Shown here piece after piece: positions 36,474-44,528 of a DNA stretch of 64,000 bases. The stretch's first letter is position 1; the number at the start of each line of letters is the position of its first letter. This stretch comes from Desulfobulbus elongatus DSM 2908 (GTDB taxonomy: Bacteria; Desulfobacterota; Desulfobulbia; Desulfobulbales; Desulfobulbaceae). The DNA lies in the NCBI RefSeq assembly GCF_000621145.1, contig NZ_JHZB01000003.1:62001-126000 (forward strand), given 5' to 3'. The position numbers were made by a program, and so were the translations under genes. The notes under the pieces were generated by a model, which worked only from the letters and a program-made list of their open reading frames with translations, did no database searches and was not told the DNA's origin.

Positions 36474-37964
36474 TTACCCCTGGAGCAACTGCAGGGCAAG
36501 CTGCGGGGTTTGGTTGGCCTGGGTGAGGATGGCCACGCCCGCCTGCTGGAGGATGTTGTTTTTCGTCATCTCCGAGGTTTCCTGGGCGATGTCGGCATCC
36601 ATGATTCGCGATCGGGCGGCGGTCAGGTTTTCGGCGACATTCTGCAGGTTGGAAATGGTCGATTCGAACCGGTTCTGGATCGCGCCGAGATCGCCCCGCT
36701 GGGCATCGATTTTCCCCAGGGCGGAGTCGACGATCTTGAGGGCGTCGTTCGCTCCCTGGATATTGCTGATATCGATGGCGGTGATCGCCTCGAAGCTGGC
36801 GATGATATTGGTGTTCGCCGCTTCACTCAGGATCGAACCGGCTCCGGCGGCCACGCTGGAGGAGATGGTATAGGAATCCTGGGAGGAGAATTCCACGATG
36901 CCGGCCACCCGGGTCGAATCGGTACTGCCGCTGGTCAATTCTTCCGCGTTGCCATCGGCGCCGGTGACATCGATGGTGGCGCCACCGGTCGAATGGGTGA
37001 AGTTGCTGATCTCAATATCTTTGCCCTCGGCCTGGACCAGGGTGATCTTATCGCCTTCGGCAACGGCGGTCACTCCGGTCGTGCCGCTCTGGTCGTTGAT
37101 GACCGAGGCCAGTTCACTCAGGTCGGTGGTGCTCACTGCGGCGTTGATCGTCGCCGTGTTGCCGCCGGATCCAAGGGTGAGGGTGACGATGCCATTGGCG
37201 GACAGGCCGCTGAGCGTCGCCTCGGTGCGGGCCGTGGCGGTCACCCCGGTCATGGATGCCGAGTTGGTGACCAGATTGGCGATATCCCAGGCCGTTGAGC
37301 CCGCGGCAAAGGTCACGGTGCCGACACCTTTCGAGCCGTTGATGGTCAGAGTCTGGCCGGCGATCGTGTTCGTCGTCACGGGGGCGGCGTTCGCTGCCGC
37401 GGAGGAACCGGTCCCCTGGTTGGCCGTGGTGTTGACGCCCTTGTGGTAATAGCGGCCCAGGTCGTCGGCGGCCATCGACTTGATCGAAAAACCGATGACT
37501 TCGTTGGGATTCGGTCCGACCTGGAACTGCTGCGACACAAAGGTGCCGTCGAGGATCTTCAGGCCGTTGAAGGTGGTGGACTGCGCGATGCGGTTCATCT
37601 CGGCCTTCAACTGGTTGACCTCGGCCTGCAAGGCGGCCCGGTCGGCGGCGGAGTTGGTGGCATTGGCCGCCTGGACCGCCAATTCACGGATGCGTTGCAG
37701 GATGTTGGTCGATTCCTGCATCGCGCCTTCCGCGGTCTGGGCGAGCGAGATGCCGTCGTTGGCGTTGCGTGCGGCCTGGTTGAGGCCACGGATCTGGGAG
37801 GTCATCCGGTCGGAGATGGCGAGACCGGCGGCATCGTCCTTGGCGGAGTTGATGCGAAGACCTGAGGAGAGCCGCTCCATCGAGGTGGCGAGATCGCCTT
37901 GGGAACGGCCTAGATTTCTTTGGGCATTCAGGGATGCGACGTTTGTATTGATCGTTAAAGCCAT
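36474..37964 (-). CDS. fliC: Flagellin FliC2
   Basis: A 496-residue second flagellin. The N-terminus [19 protein letters not shown] and the [20 protein letters not shown] region match fliC1. The C-terminus [15 protein letters not shown] through [11 protein letters not shown] is also conserved. The central domain (about 145-410) is different in sequence but again Thr/Ser/Ala/Gly-rich. GGAGG five bases upstream supports the ATG at 37964, rather than a start four codons earlier. It has its own candidate sigma-28 promoter, leader hairpins and terminator, and lies downstream of csrA-fliW. Confidence 0.97.
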   Translation of the reverse strand: MALTINTNVASLNAQRNLGRSQGDLATSMERLSSGLRINSAKDDAAGLAISDRMTSQIRGLNQAARNANDGISLAQTAEGAMQESTNILQRIRELAVQAANATNSAADRAALQAEVNQLKAEMNRIAQSTTFNGLKILDGTFVSQQFQVGPNPNEVIGFSIKSMAADDLGRYYHKGVNTTANQGTGSSAAANAAPVTTNTIAGQTLTINGSKGVGTVTFAAGSTAWDIANLVTNSASMTGVTATARTEATLSGLSANGIVTLTLGSGGNTATINAAVSTTDLSELASVINDQSGTTGVTAVAEGDKITLVQAEGKDIEISNFTHSTGGATIDVTGADGNAEELTSGSTDSTRVAGIVEFSSQDSYTISSSVAAGAGSILSEAANTNIIASFEAITAIDISNIQGANDALKIVDSALGKIDAQRGDLGAIQNRFESTISNLQNVAENLTAARSRIMDADIAQETSEMTKNNILQQAGVAILTQANQTPQLALQLLQG

Positions 37965-37977
37965 GGTTTCCTCCATG
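37962..37977 (-). promoter_or_regulatory. GGA hairpin over the fliC2 start codon (CsrA-type site)
   Basis: The RNA CAUGG-AGGAAA-CCAUG forms a perfect five-base-pair hairpin. GGA is in the loop and the initiator AUG is in the stem. Confidence 0.5.
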
Positions 37978-37991
37978 AATTTTTAGCCTCG

Positions 37992-38004
37992 GTCATCCAA
38001 TGAC
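37992..38004 (-). promoter_or_regulatory. Upstream GGA hairpin in fliC2 leader (CsrA-type site)
   Basis: The RNA GUCAUUGGAUGAC folds with a GUCA/UGAC stem and loop UUGGAU, exposing GGAU. It lies 15 bases upstream of the start-codon hairpin. Confidence 0.45.
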
Positions 38005-38067
38005 GGACTCTTCGGCCAACGATACAAACGTAGCTGTTCTCTCGGTACTGCTTGTCTCTCGCCACAC

Positions 38068-38095
38068 TTTTCGGAGGTTTGGGCGCGGGACTTAA
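38068..38095 (-). promoter_or_regulatory. Candidate sigma-28 promoter of fliC2
   Basis: On the minus strand TTAA (or TAAG) and TCCGAAAA are separated by 16 (or 15) bases. The -10 matches GCCGATAA at six of eight positions. The leader would be about 100 bases. Confidence 0.45.
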
Positions 38096-38106
38096 GAAGT
38101 ATTTTC

Positions 38107-38149
38107 AGAAAAAGGAAAAGACCGCTGAATGGCGCAATTCAGCGGTCTT
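38107..38149 (-). terminator. Intrinsic terminator after fliW
   Basis: A perfect 13-base-pair stem (38118-38130 against 38137-38149) with a six-base loop is followed on the minus strand by TTCCTTTTTCTG. It begins 29 bases after the fliW stop and separates the operon from fliC2. Confidence 0.88.
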
Positions 38150-38177
38150 GGGCAGGGAAGGCAGGGGGATGGAACAA

Positions 38178-38606
38178 TTACTGCTCTATCTTCGGCAGCG
38201 GTGTCCTGGTGTCGTAGCGGGGGTCTTCGAGAACGACCTGCAGGGCCCTGTTGGTTGCCGGGGCGTACAGAATGGGGCCGGAGAGATTGAGGGTGATTTC
38301 CTTTTCCTCCGAGATGGAGACGATGGCCAGCGCGAAGCAGGCGCCCTGGCCGTCGATGCCCAGTTTCCGGCGTTCGTTGTCGTCGGGAAGAACGAGGTAA
38401 TCGAGGAAAAAATTGGTGGGATCGGTGACGACGAAGGCGAATGCCGGATCGTCGACGCATTGAATCCAGAAGAGCGGTCCCTGTTTTTTATTCGGCATCA
38501 CGAGAAAATTCTTCAACTGGTCGAGCCCGACCAGGCCCTCCGGAAAATGAAGGAGATGGGACGGATCGTAGGTCACCTCGCCAAAACGGGTCTGTATGGT
38601 TTTCAT
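38178..38606 (-). CDS. fliW: Flagellar assembly factor FliW
   Basis: A 142-residue protein that binds both flagellin and CsrA. When flagellin is low, FliW is free to antagonise CsrA and allow flagellin translation. Family text includes GEVTYDPSHLLHFPEGLVGL and DPAFAFVVTDP. The ATG overlaps the csrA stop by four bases, the coupling seen in many FliW-CsrA pairs. It ends just before a strong terminator, with fliC2 as the next gene. Confidence 0.96.
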   Translation of the reverse strand: MKTIQTRFGEVTYDPSHLLHFPEGLVGLDQLKNFLVMPNKKQGPLFWIQCVDDPAFAFVVTDPTNFFLDYLVLPDDNERRKLGIDGQGACFALAIVSISEEKEITLNLSGPILYAPATNRALQVVLEDPRYDTRTPLPKIEQ

Positions 38607-38848
38607 TTTTTCAACGTCCTGTCTGCAAGCTTGTCACTGAGGATATCCAGGTCGGTCATATCCCAACCGGCCGCCGCATCGATATTTTCCTGACGAATAC
38701 GATCATAGACCTCCTGGCGGTAGATCTTGGTGTCCCGGGGGGCGTCGATGCCGATCCGGATGCCGCCGCTCTTCAGTTCGATGATTTTGATCGTGATATT
38801 GTCGCCGATGATAATACCTTCACCGGGTTTTCTGGTCAGCACCAGCAT
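38603..38848 (-). CDS. csrA: Carbon storage regulator CsrA
   Basis: An 81-residue RNA-binding translational regulator. It starts MLVLTRKPGEGIIIGDNI and contains the GGIRIGIDAPRD strand, both conserved; the C-terminal extension (about 55-81) is of the type needed for FliW binding. The ribosome site AGGTG lies directly downstream of a terminator-like hairpin. It overlaps fliW by four bases. The likely targets are the two flagellin leaders in this window. Confidence 0.96.
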   Translation of the reverse strand: MLVLTRKPGEGIIIGDNITIKIIELKSGGIRIGIDAPRDTKIYRQEVYDRIRQENIDAAAGWDMTDLDILSDKLADRTLKK

Positions 38849-38860
38849 AGTCGCACCTGT

Positions 38861-38885
38861 AAAAAACTCGGATCAGGACATCCGA
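38861..38885 (-). terminator. Terminator-like hairpin immediately before csrA
   Basis: On the minus strand TCGGAT-GTCCTG-ATCCGA forms a six-base-pair hairpin followed by GTTTTTT, ending 12 bases before the csrA ATG. It could terminate flgK-flgL transcripts or act as an attenuator. It contains GGAUGU, matching the 3' half of the CsrA consensus. Confidence 0.6.
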
Positions 38886-38911
38886 AGGAAAGGGAAAAGA
38901 AGGCAGGCCGA

Positions 38912-38944
38912 TTCCCAGGGGAGAAAGGACGGCTCCCCCGGGAA
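38912..38944 (-). repeat. Inverted repeat between flgL and csrA
   Basis: A 12-base-pair stem with one mismatch (38912-38923 against 38933-38944) and a nine-base loop. The minus strand beyond it is T/C-rich, so it may help terminate flgL transcripts. Confidence 0.4.
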
Positions 38945-39017
38945 ACATTTTTCCTGTGTCGGGCAGTATTCAGCAAAAGATGGGGAAAGGCAAGCGGTTT
39001 TACTTGGTTGGACGCGC

Positions 39018-39992
39018 CTAGAGATAATCGAGGATGGAGAGCTGCGAGACCCTGGAGGTCACGCTCAGGGCGGCCTGGAAGGCGGTCTCCTGCTGGATGA
39101 TGGCGTTGAACGCCTCGATGGCGTCCGCGTCTTCGTAGCGGGAGAGGATCTGCTTGAGATCCACGCGGACCCCTTCCTGGTAATCCATCGCGGTTTCCAC
39201 CCGGCTGGCCCGGTTGCCGAGCTGCGAGCGGAGCCGCCGGTTCTGCTCGGCGGCGCCTTCCAGGTCGCCCAGGCTGTCCTGCATGGCGGCCTGGTCGTTG
39301 GTGCGGATGGCCGCTTCCGCCTGGGTGAGCTCCAGGAAGAGATCGTACCGGCCCGATGCCGTGCTGTTGTTCGTCGGGTCGGCCGGGTCCCAGGTCGTGG
39401 TGCCGAAGAAGAGATTGTTGCCCGTCAGGTTCACTTCCACCAACTCGCCGGGGGTGATCTCCAGAGAGGTGGCGTTTTCGTCGCCCTGGTACAGGTAGGG
39501 CCAGGTCGAGGAATCGTTGGCATCGTAGAGGAGCGGGTCGTAGGCGGGATTTTCCACGAAGGGAACGGTATCCTCCTGGTACCCCGCAAACAGGTATTTG
39601 CCGTCCACCATGCCGTTGGCGGCATCGAGCAGTTCCTTGCGGAGGTTGGCCAACTCGTCGGCGAGCACGGTCCGGTCTTCGTTGTTGAGCGAGCCGTTGA
39701 CGGCGTTGGTCATGATTTCCTTGGCGCGCTGCATGATGTTTTCCACGTGCTCGAGATGGCCGTCGGTCGCCTGCATGGTGTCGAGCGACTTGCCCATGGT
39801 CTCCAGATACCGGTCGACATTGGAGATCTGCTTGCGGGTGTTGAGCACCGGACGGATCGAGGCCGGGTCGTCCGAGGGGGAATTGAGTTTTTTGCCGGTG
39901 GCGCCGATCGTGCGTAGTTTTTCCAGCTCGGTGGTCAGATCGTTCAGCCGGGACCCCAGCATCCGGTAGGTGGTTCCTTGCGTCGCTTTCAT
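39018..39992 (-). CDS. flgL: Flagellar hook-associated protein 3 FlgL
   Basis: A 324-residue hook-filament junction protein, homologous at both ends to flagellin. The N-terminal helix contains SRLNDLTTELEKLRTI and KKLNSPSDDPAS. The C-terminal helix contains RASRVETAMDYQEGVRVDLKQILSRYEDAD and ends SQLSILDYL. The ATG lies three bases after the flgK stop. It is the last structural gene before the csrA hairpin. Confidence 0.95.
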   Translation of the reverse strand: MKATQGTTYRMLGSRLNDLTTELEKLRTIGATGKKLNSPSDDPASIRPVLNTRKQISNVDRYLETMGKSLDTMQATDGHLEHVENIMQRAKEIMTNAVNGSLNNEDRTVLADELANLRKELLDAANGMVDGKYLFAGYQEDTVPFVENPAYDPLLYDANDSSTWPYLYQGDENATSLEITPGELVEVNLTGNNLFFGTTTWDPADPTNNSTASGRYDLFLELTQAEAAIRTNDQAAMQDSLGDLEGAAEQNRRLRSQLGNRASRVETAMDYQEGVRVDLKQILSRYEDADAIEAFNAIIQQETAFQAALSVTSRVSQLSILDYL

Positions 39993-39995
39993 GGG

Positions 39996-41390
39996 CTAGT
40001 TCTTGAGTTGAAGGAGGGAGGTCATCATCTCGTCCACGGTGGAGAGAAACTTTGCCGAGGATTGGAACCCGCGCTGGTACTGGATGAGATCGATCATCTC
40101 CTCTTCCAGGGAAACCCCGGAATATCCGTCCCGCAGGTTCTGCAGTTGCGTGGTTGCGTCTTGGGCGCCCGCCAGGGCCAGCTGGTTGCGGGCCGCCTCG
40201 ATGCCGACCTTGGCCACCATCTGGCTGAAGAAACTGTCGAAGGTGTCGTTGGTGGCCGCCATTTTGTGGCTCGTTTCCAACTGGGCGATGAGCAGAGCGT
40301 TCTCGTTGTCGCCGGGCGCGGCGGTGGGATTGCCGGCGGCGGCCACCTGGGAGGCGTCGGTGAGGGCGATCCTGACGTTGAGGCTGGGCACCTGGCCCGG
40401 AGGCAGGGCGGTGATGTCTTCGAAAAAGAGGCGCCCCGTCACCCCGTCGGAGCCGTAACCCGCCACATGCGCATCGTTCACCGCGCTGGTCAGGTCGACG
40501 GCCAGGGTGTTGAGACTGGTGCGGAGTCCCTCGATGAAGACGTCGCGCATCTCGAGCATGCCCTTGAATTTCCCGCCCAGGCTGTCCAGGCCGACGTCGA
40601 GGGTGGAGCCGGAGATGTTCACCTGGAGATTGACGTTGGTGCCGACGGTGGTGGTGCTGATGGTCGCCGCCGTGCTGCCCAGGACCAGCGGCGTGCCCCC
40701 CGGCAGATGGACGCAGAGCATGCCCCGGTTGTCGGTGTAGGTCTGCACGCCCAATGTCTGCGAGAGGTTCTGGACGATCAGGTCGCGCTGGTCGCGGGCC
40801 GAGTTGGCGGTCTGCCCCGAAATCTCGACGAGACTGATGCGGTCGTTGAGCCGGGCGATTTCCGCGAGCTGTTCGTTCAGGGAAGCGACTCCGGCGATGA
40901 TTTCGGTATTCATGTTCTGCGTCACCGTGTCCAGCTCGTTGGTGATGCTGCCGAAGGCCTCGCCCAGGAGTTGTCCGCGCTGGATGACCACGTCCCGCTC
41001 CACCTGGCCGCTGGGGTTGGCGGTCAGTTCCTGCCACGCATCGAAGAAATCGTTGATCTGCGAGGCGAGATTGTCCTCGGATACATTGAAGATGCGTTCC
41101 AGTTCCGTCAGGGTGTTCGATTTTCCCGCCTCTTCGCCGTACTCGACGGTCTTGCTCTGGAGCTGGCGGTTGATGAACAGGCTGTAATCGCGACTGACAT
41201 CGGAGACGGTGACACCCTGGCCGATGAAGAAGTCGCCGAAGTTGATCGACGGAATCGGCGTCAGTTCGGCGCGCTGGCGGGAATAGCCCGGCGTGTTGAC
41301 GTTGGCGATGTTGTTGCCGACGATCTCGATCGATTTCTGGTTGGTCAGCAGGCTGGTCTTGCCGGCATTGAGGGCATTGAGCAAGCTCAT
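39996..41390 (-). CDS. flgK: Flagellar hook-associated protein 1 FlgK
   Basis: A 464-residue junction protein. The N-terminal axial motif EIVGNNIANVNTPGYSRQR is at about residues 22-40. The C-terminal domain EEEMIDLIQYQRGFQSSAKFLSTVDEMM closes the D0 coiled coil. I choose the ATG at 41390; the open frame upstream lacks homology. It sits between flgN (its likely chaperone) and flgL in the sigma-28 operon. Confidence 0.95.
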   Translation of the reverse strand: MSLLNALNAGKTSLLTNQKSIEIVGNNIANVNTPGYSRQRAELTPIPSINFGDFFIGQGVTVSDVSRDYSLFINRQLQSKTVEYGEEAGKSNTLTELERIFNVSEDNLASQINDFFDAWQELTANPSGQVERDVVIQRGQLLGEAFGSITNELDTVTQNMNTEIIAGVASLNEQLAEIARLNDRISLVEISGQTANSARDQRDLIVQNLSQTLGVQTYTDNRGMLCVHLPGGTPLVLGSTAATISTTTVGTNVNLQVNISGSTLDVGLDSLGGKFKGMLEMRDVFIEGLRTSLNTLAVDLTSAVNDAHVAGYGSDGVTGRLFFEDITALPPGQVPSLNVRIALTDASQVAAAGNPTAAPGDNENALLIAQLETSHKMAATNDTFDSFFSQMVAKVGIEAARNQLALAGAQDATTQLQNLRDGYSGVSLEEEMIDLIQYQRGFQSSAKFLSTVDEMMTSLLQLKN

Positions 41391-41643
41391 GGAGGCGTTT
41401 CTTCTCCCTGTTGTCCGGAGATCTGTTGGCGCCGCGACGGGCGGTGAACGGTGTGGAAGGGCCGCAGCCGACACACTGTTGCGTGTTACGTTATGTTACT
41501 ATCGGCAGAAGCGGGGGGCGAGTTTAGCCTCGACGGCAAGAAACTTGCACGTCGTCGGCCGCGGTCGGCACGGCCCGGCCCATGGGGGTCGGGCACGGCC
41601 GCGATGGCGGGTGGAATGGGCGGGAAAGGGAAAAAGGGGGAAA

Positions 41644-41997
41644 TCAGATCCGGCCGGAAAGCAGGCGGCCGTTGATGAGGGTGTTCTGCGAAAGCCCGTT
41701 CTGGCCGTAGGTGACCGGCACGGTCTTGCGGCCGAAGAATTCCATGGTCTCCTGGATCCAGTTCAGGGTCGCCCGGAACAGGTAGGCGTTCTTCCTGTTT
41801 TCCTGGCGGATTTCCCGGGCGACCTGCTGGTCGTCGGGATGCAGCGTGGTCACGCCGCTGAGCGCCCGGATCAGGGCTTCCTTGCGCTTCACGTCCGCCA
41901 TCATGGCGGCGAGGTCGAGCGCCTTGGCGTGCTCGCGCTCGTCGCGGATGGTTTCGCGAAGCTGCATCAGTAGATCGTGTACCGTGGTCCGGTCCAT
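41644..41997 (-). CDS. flgN: FlgN-type chaperone for FlgK/FlgL
   Basis: A 117-residue helical protein. The C-terminal stretch with NLRATLNW-like text (FRATLNWIQETMEFF) and PVTYGQNG is typical of the FlgN family. The ATG at 41997 has GAGGG six bases upstream; a TTG two codons earlier is less likely. It follows flgM with no gap and precedes flgK by 254 bases. That gap shows no clear promoter or gene. Confidence 0.83.
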   Translation of the reverse strand: MDRTTVHDLLMQLRETIRDEREHAKALDLAAMMADVKRKEALIRALSGVTTLHPDDQQVAREIRQENRKNAYLFRATLNWIQETMEFFGRKTVPVTYGQNGLSQNTLINGRLLSGRI

Positions 41998-41999
41998 GA

Positions 42000-42287
42000 T
42001 CAACCCTCGACCAGGAAGCGCAGCAGACTGGAGGCAACCTTGTTCAGGTCCGGCTCATACTGACCGCTGGCGACCTGTGCCTTGAGCTCCTGCACGCGGG
42101 CGGCGCGGGCGGCATCGTCGGTCTTGCCGGTTTCCTGGGCCATGGCTGCTCCATGCAGGGCCGATGCAAAGGAAACGCCGTCCTTGCTTTCGCCCTTTCC
42201 CGTCTTCTGTGCGTCACCGGCCTGGCCCACCTTGTTGAGACCGCCGATTTGTCCCATGCCTCGCACTCCAAAGAATTCCACAGTCAT
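42000..42287 (-). CDS. flgM: Anti-sigma-28 factor FlgM
   Basis: A 95-residue protein that holds FliA inactive until it is exported through the finished hook. The C-terminal FlgM motif RVQELKAQVASGQYEPDLNKVASSLL is clear; the N-terminus is flexible and Gly/Lys-rich, as in the family. I start at the ATG at 42287 with AGGTG upstream, not the GTG three codons earlier. Its operon has a sigma-28 promoter, giving feedback on FliA. Confidence 0.9.
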   Translation of the reverse strand: MTVEFFGVRGMGQIGGLNKVGQAGDAQKTGKGESKDGVSFASALHGAAMAQETGKTDDAARAARVQELKAQVASGQYEPDLNKVASSLLRFLVEG

Positions 42288-42309
42288 CGTGTTCACCTGA
42301 GGTAAGATA

Positions 42310-42876
42310 TCAAGCCGCTGCCGTGTTTTCCGCCACCCATTTGTCGAGCTTGTCCATCACGGCGTCATAGGTGTCGTACGAAATATCGGGCAACCAGCCG
42401 CCGAAGGCCTTTTTGGCTTCGGCAAAGCCCTTGTCGATCCCTGCCTTGATCTCCTCGATGCGGGCGGGATCGCCACCGGCGACACCCACGGCGAATTGAA
42501 AGATCCGCTCGGATGTCTGCTCCACGCCAAAATAGCCGTCATCGCTCACCAGCTCCTGCGCTTTTTCGGGGGTGATGGCGGCGAGGTCGATCGTGCTGTC
42601 GCCGACCGCTATCTTGGTGTTGATGCCCTGTTCCTGCAACAGGTTGAGCACCAGGGACCGCAGCATGTCGAATCTGGCCTCGTCGCCGGCGGCAAGCTGC
42701 ATGGTGCCGGAATAGGTGACGGCCAGGGTGGATTCGCTGCGCAGGCTGACGGTGTCAACTGCGGCCGTCTGCCCATCGTTCGTGCCGGAAAGGGACGAGA
42801 CGGACACATCCAGGCGGCTGTTCCTGTACGCGAGCAGCGTGCCGGAGATCTGATTCTGATTGATGTTTGCTACCAT
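42310..42876 (-). CDS. DUF5610-like protein of the flgM operon
   Basis: A 188-residue protein starting MVANINQNQISGTLLAYRNS. The C-terminal part (FQFAVGVAGGDPARIEEIKAGIDKGF then LPDISYDTYDAVMDKLDKW) resembles DUF5610, found beside flagellar genes. Function unknown; no signal peptide or membrane segment. GGGAGG seven bases upstream supports the ATG. It is the first gene after a sigma-28 promoter, so it should be made with late flagellar genes and may be exported or regulate assembly. Confidence 0.75.
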   Translation of the reverse strand: MVANINQNQISGTLLAYRNSRLDVSVSSLSGTNDGQTAAVDTVSLRSESTLAVTYSGTMQLAAGDEARFDMLRSLVLNLLQEQGINTKIAVGDSTIDLAAITPEKAQELVSDDGYFGVEQTSERIFQFAVGVAGGDPARIEEIKAGIDKGFAEAKKAFGGWLPDISYDTYDAVMDKLDKWVAENTAAA

Positions 42877-42950
42877 TGTTCTGCCTCCCTGCAGTATGTT
42901 CGGACCATCCTGGTCCATTCCGACAGGAAACGATCCTTCCTGTTGACACT

Positions 42951-42978
42951 CTATCGGTGGCGGCAGCAAAAAACTTTA
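42951..42978 (-). promoter_or_regulatory. Sigma-28 promoter of the DUF5610-flgM-flgN-flgK operon
   Basis: On the minus strand TAAA (42975-42978) and ACCGATAG (42951-42958) are separated by 16 bases, as in fliC1. The transcript would begin about 70 bases before the first ATG. Confidence 0.65.
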
Positions 42979-43014
42979 CCCAAAAAAACAGTTCTTCAAA
43001 AAAGAGCGGAAAAA

Positions 43015-43332
43015 TCATGTGTCCGCCGGCAGTTTTTTTTCCATCTGCCGGTAGATCTGCTCGGCCAGGCCGAGGGATTGATCCCGGGCGATGCCGGTGG
43101 CGATGCTCTGGTCGAACATCTCCTCGAAAATTTCGGTGGCGTTGCTCTTGGCGAAAAGCCCGCCTTCCGGCACGGTCTTGCGCATGGCCTTGAACAGGGA
43201 TTGCACGAAGAGCGCCTCGAAATCCTGGCAGGATTTTTCCAGGGCGGTCTTGTTCCTGGCGGCCTGTCGCGTCTCGGGGGGCCGGGCGGCCGCATGCAGC
43301 AGCAGGTTGGCGTCGTCGATGTTCGTTTTCAT
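43015..43332 (-). CDS. flgJ: FlgJ-type rod-binding protein (no muramidase domain)
   Basis: A 105-residue protein matching the N-terminal rod-scaffold half of FlgJ: CQDFEALFVQSLFKAMRKTVP and FEEMFDQSIATGIA. The C-terminal peptidoglycan-hydrolase domain of enteric FlgJ is absent, as in many non-enteric bacteria. The ATG at 43332 has a poor ribosome site but the extension upstream overlaps flgI. It ends the flgF-flgG-flgA-flgH-flgI set. A separate hydrolase should be encoded elsewhere. Confidence 0.9.
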   Translation of the reverse strand: MKTNIDDANLLLHAAARPPETRQAARNKTALEKSCQDFEALFVQSLFKAMRKTVPEGGLFAKSNATEIFEEMFDQSIATGIARDQSLGLAEQIYRQMEKKLPADT

Positions 43333-43378
43333 ATCATGACCGGGTGAAGGAAAAACATTCGGCGCGGGAAACGGTCGG

Positions 43379-44497
43379 TTACAGGATGACCAGTTCACCC
43401 TGAAGCGCGCCGGCCGCCTTAATTGCCTGAAAAATGGCGATCAGGTCGCGCGGGGTGGCGCCGATGGCATTCAACGCCCGGGCGATCTCGCCGAGATTGA
43501 CCCCCATGGGCATGACCACCAGATTGCCGGCATCCTCGGTCGCCCTGATGGTGGTCGTGGGCACCACGGTGGTCGTGCCCGGCGCCAGCGGATTGGGCTG
43601 GCTGACCTCGGCCGATTCCGTGATGACGAGGTTGAGATTGCCGTGCGAGACCGCCACGGTGGCGATTCGCACGTCCTGGCCCATGACGATGGTGCCGGTG
43701 CGCTCGTTGACCACGATCTTGGCCGGACCGTCAGGGGCCACGTCGATGCCTTCCAGATCGGAGATAAAGGTGACCGTGTCGCCACGGAAACGCGCCGGCT
43801 TCATCACCCTCACCGTGCCGGGATCGACGGATTTGGCCGTTCCCGCGCCGAAGCGATGGTTGATGGCGTCGGCCATGCGCGCCGCGGTGGTGAAATCGGT
43901 TTCGTGGAGCTGATAGATGATGTCGCCCGAGGGGGGCAGCGCGTAATCCACCGCCCGCTCGACGATCGCGCCGCCGGTCACCCGGCCCGACGTGGTGAAA
44001 TTCTTTTGCGCCTTGGCCGCCTTGCCGCCGAAGGAGATGCCGCCCACCGCCAGCGGCCCCTGGGCGACGGCATAGGTGTTGCCGTCCGGTCCCTTCAACG
44101 GGGTCATCAGCAGGGTGCCGCCGGAAAGGCTGGAGGCGTCGCCGAGGGAGGAGACCTGGATGTCGATGGCCGAGCCCGGCCGGACAAAGGGCGGCAGTTG
44201 CGCCGTGACCATCACCGCGGCGATGTTCTTGGTTTTCATCTGCCGGTACACATCGCTGGTGAGTCCCAGCCCCATGCGTTTGGTCATGTTGATGAGGGCC
44301 TGCTTGGTGAACACGGACTTGGTGATGTCGTCGCCCGTGCCGGTCAGGCCGATCACCAGCCCGTAGCCCATCAGTTGGTTTTCACGCACTCCCTCGATGG
44401 AGGCGAGATCCTTGATACGGGTGGCCTGGGCGGGAATCGCCGTCAACCAGGCCGCACCGATCAGAACAAGCGCGCTGACGAGTCGATGATAATGCAT
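43379..44497 (-). CDS. flgI: Flagellar P-ring protein FlgI
   Basis: A 372-residue periplasmic protein that forms the ring in the peptidoglycan. A Sec signal peptide covers residues 1-25 (ending AIPAQA). Mature-protein hallmarks are RIKDLASIEGVRENQLMGYGLVIGL, the VMVTAQLPPF strand and the C-terminal ATPRDLIAIFQAIKAAGAL. Length is normal. It lies 31 bases after flgH. Confidence 0.97.
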   Translation of the reverse strand: MHYHRLVSALVLIGAAWLTAIPAQATRIKDLASIEGVRENQLMGYGLVIGLTGTGDDITKSVFTKQALINMTKRMGLGLTSDVYRQMKTKNIAAVMVTAQLPPFVRPGSAIDIQVSSLGDASSLSGGTLLMTPLKGPDGNTYAVAQGPLAVGGISFGGKAAKAQKNFTTSGRVTGGAIVERAVDYALPPSGDIIYQLHETDFTTAARMADAINHRFGAGTAKSVDPGTVRVMKPARFRGDTVTFISDLEGIDVAPDGPAKIVVNERTGTIVMGQDVRIATVAVSHGNLNLVITESAEVSQPNPLAPGTTTVVPTTTIRATEDAGNLVVMPMGVNLGEIARALNAIGATPRDLIAIFQAIKAAGALQGELVIL

Positions 44498-44528
44498 GAA
44501 CAGTCTCTCCCGAAGCCCCCGAAGGCCG

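Noticed and set aside
38050-38063. Sigma-54-like GG-N10-GC before fliC2
   Set aside because: The spacing fits, but the -12 box is poor (AAGC) and the nearby sigma-28-like element suits a flagellin better.
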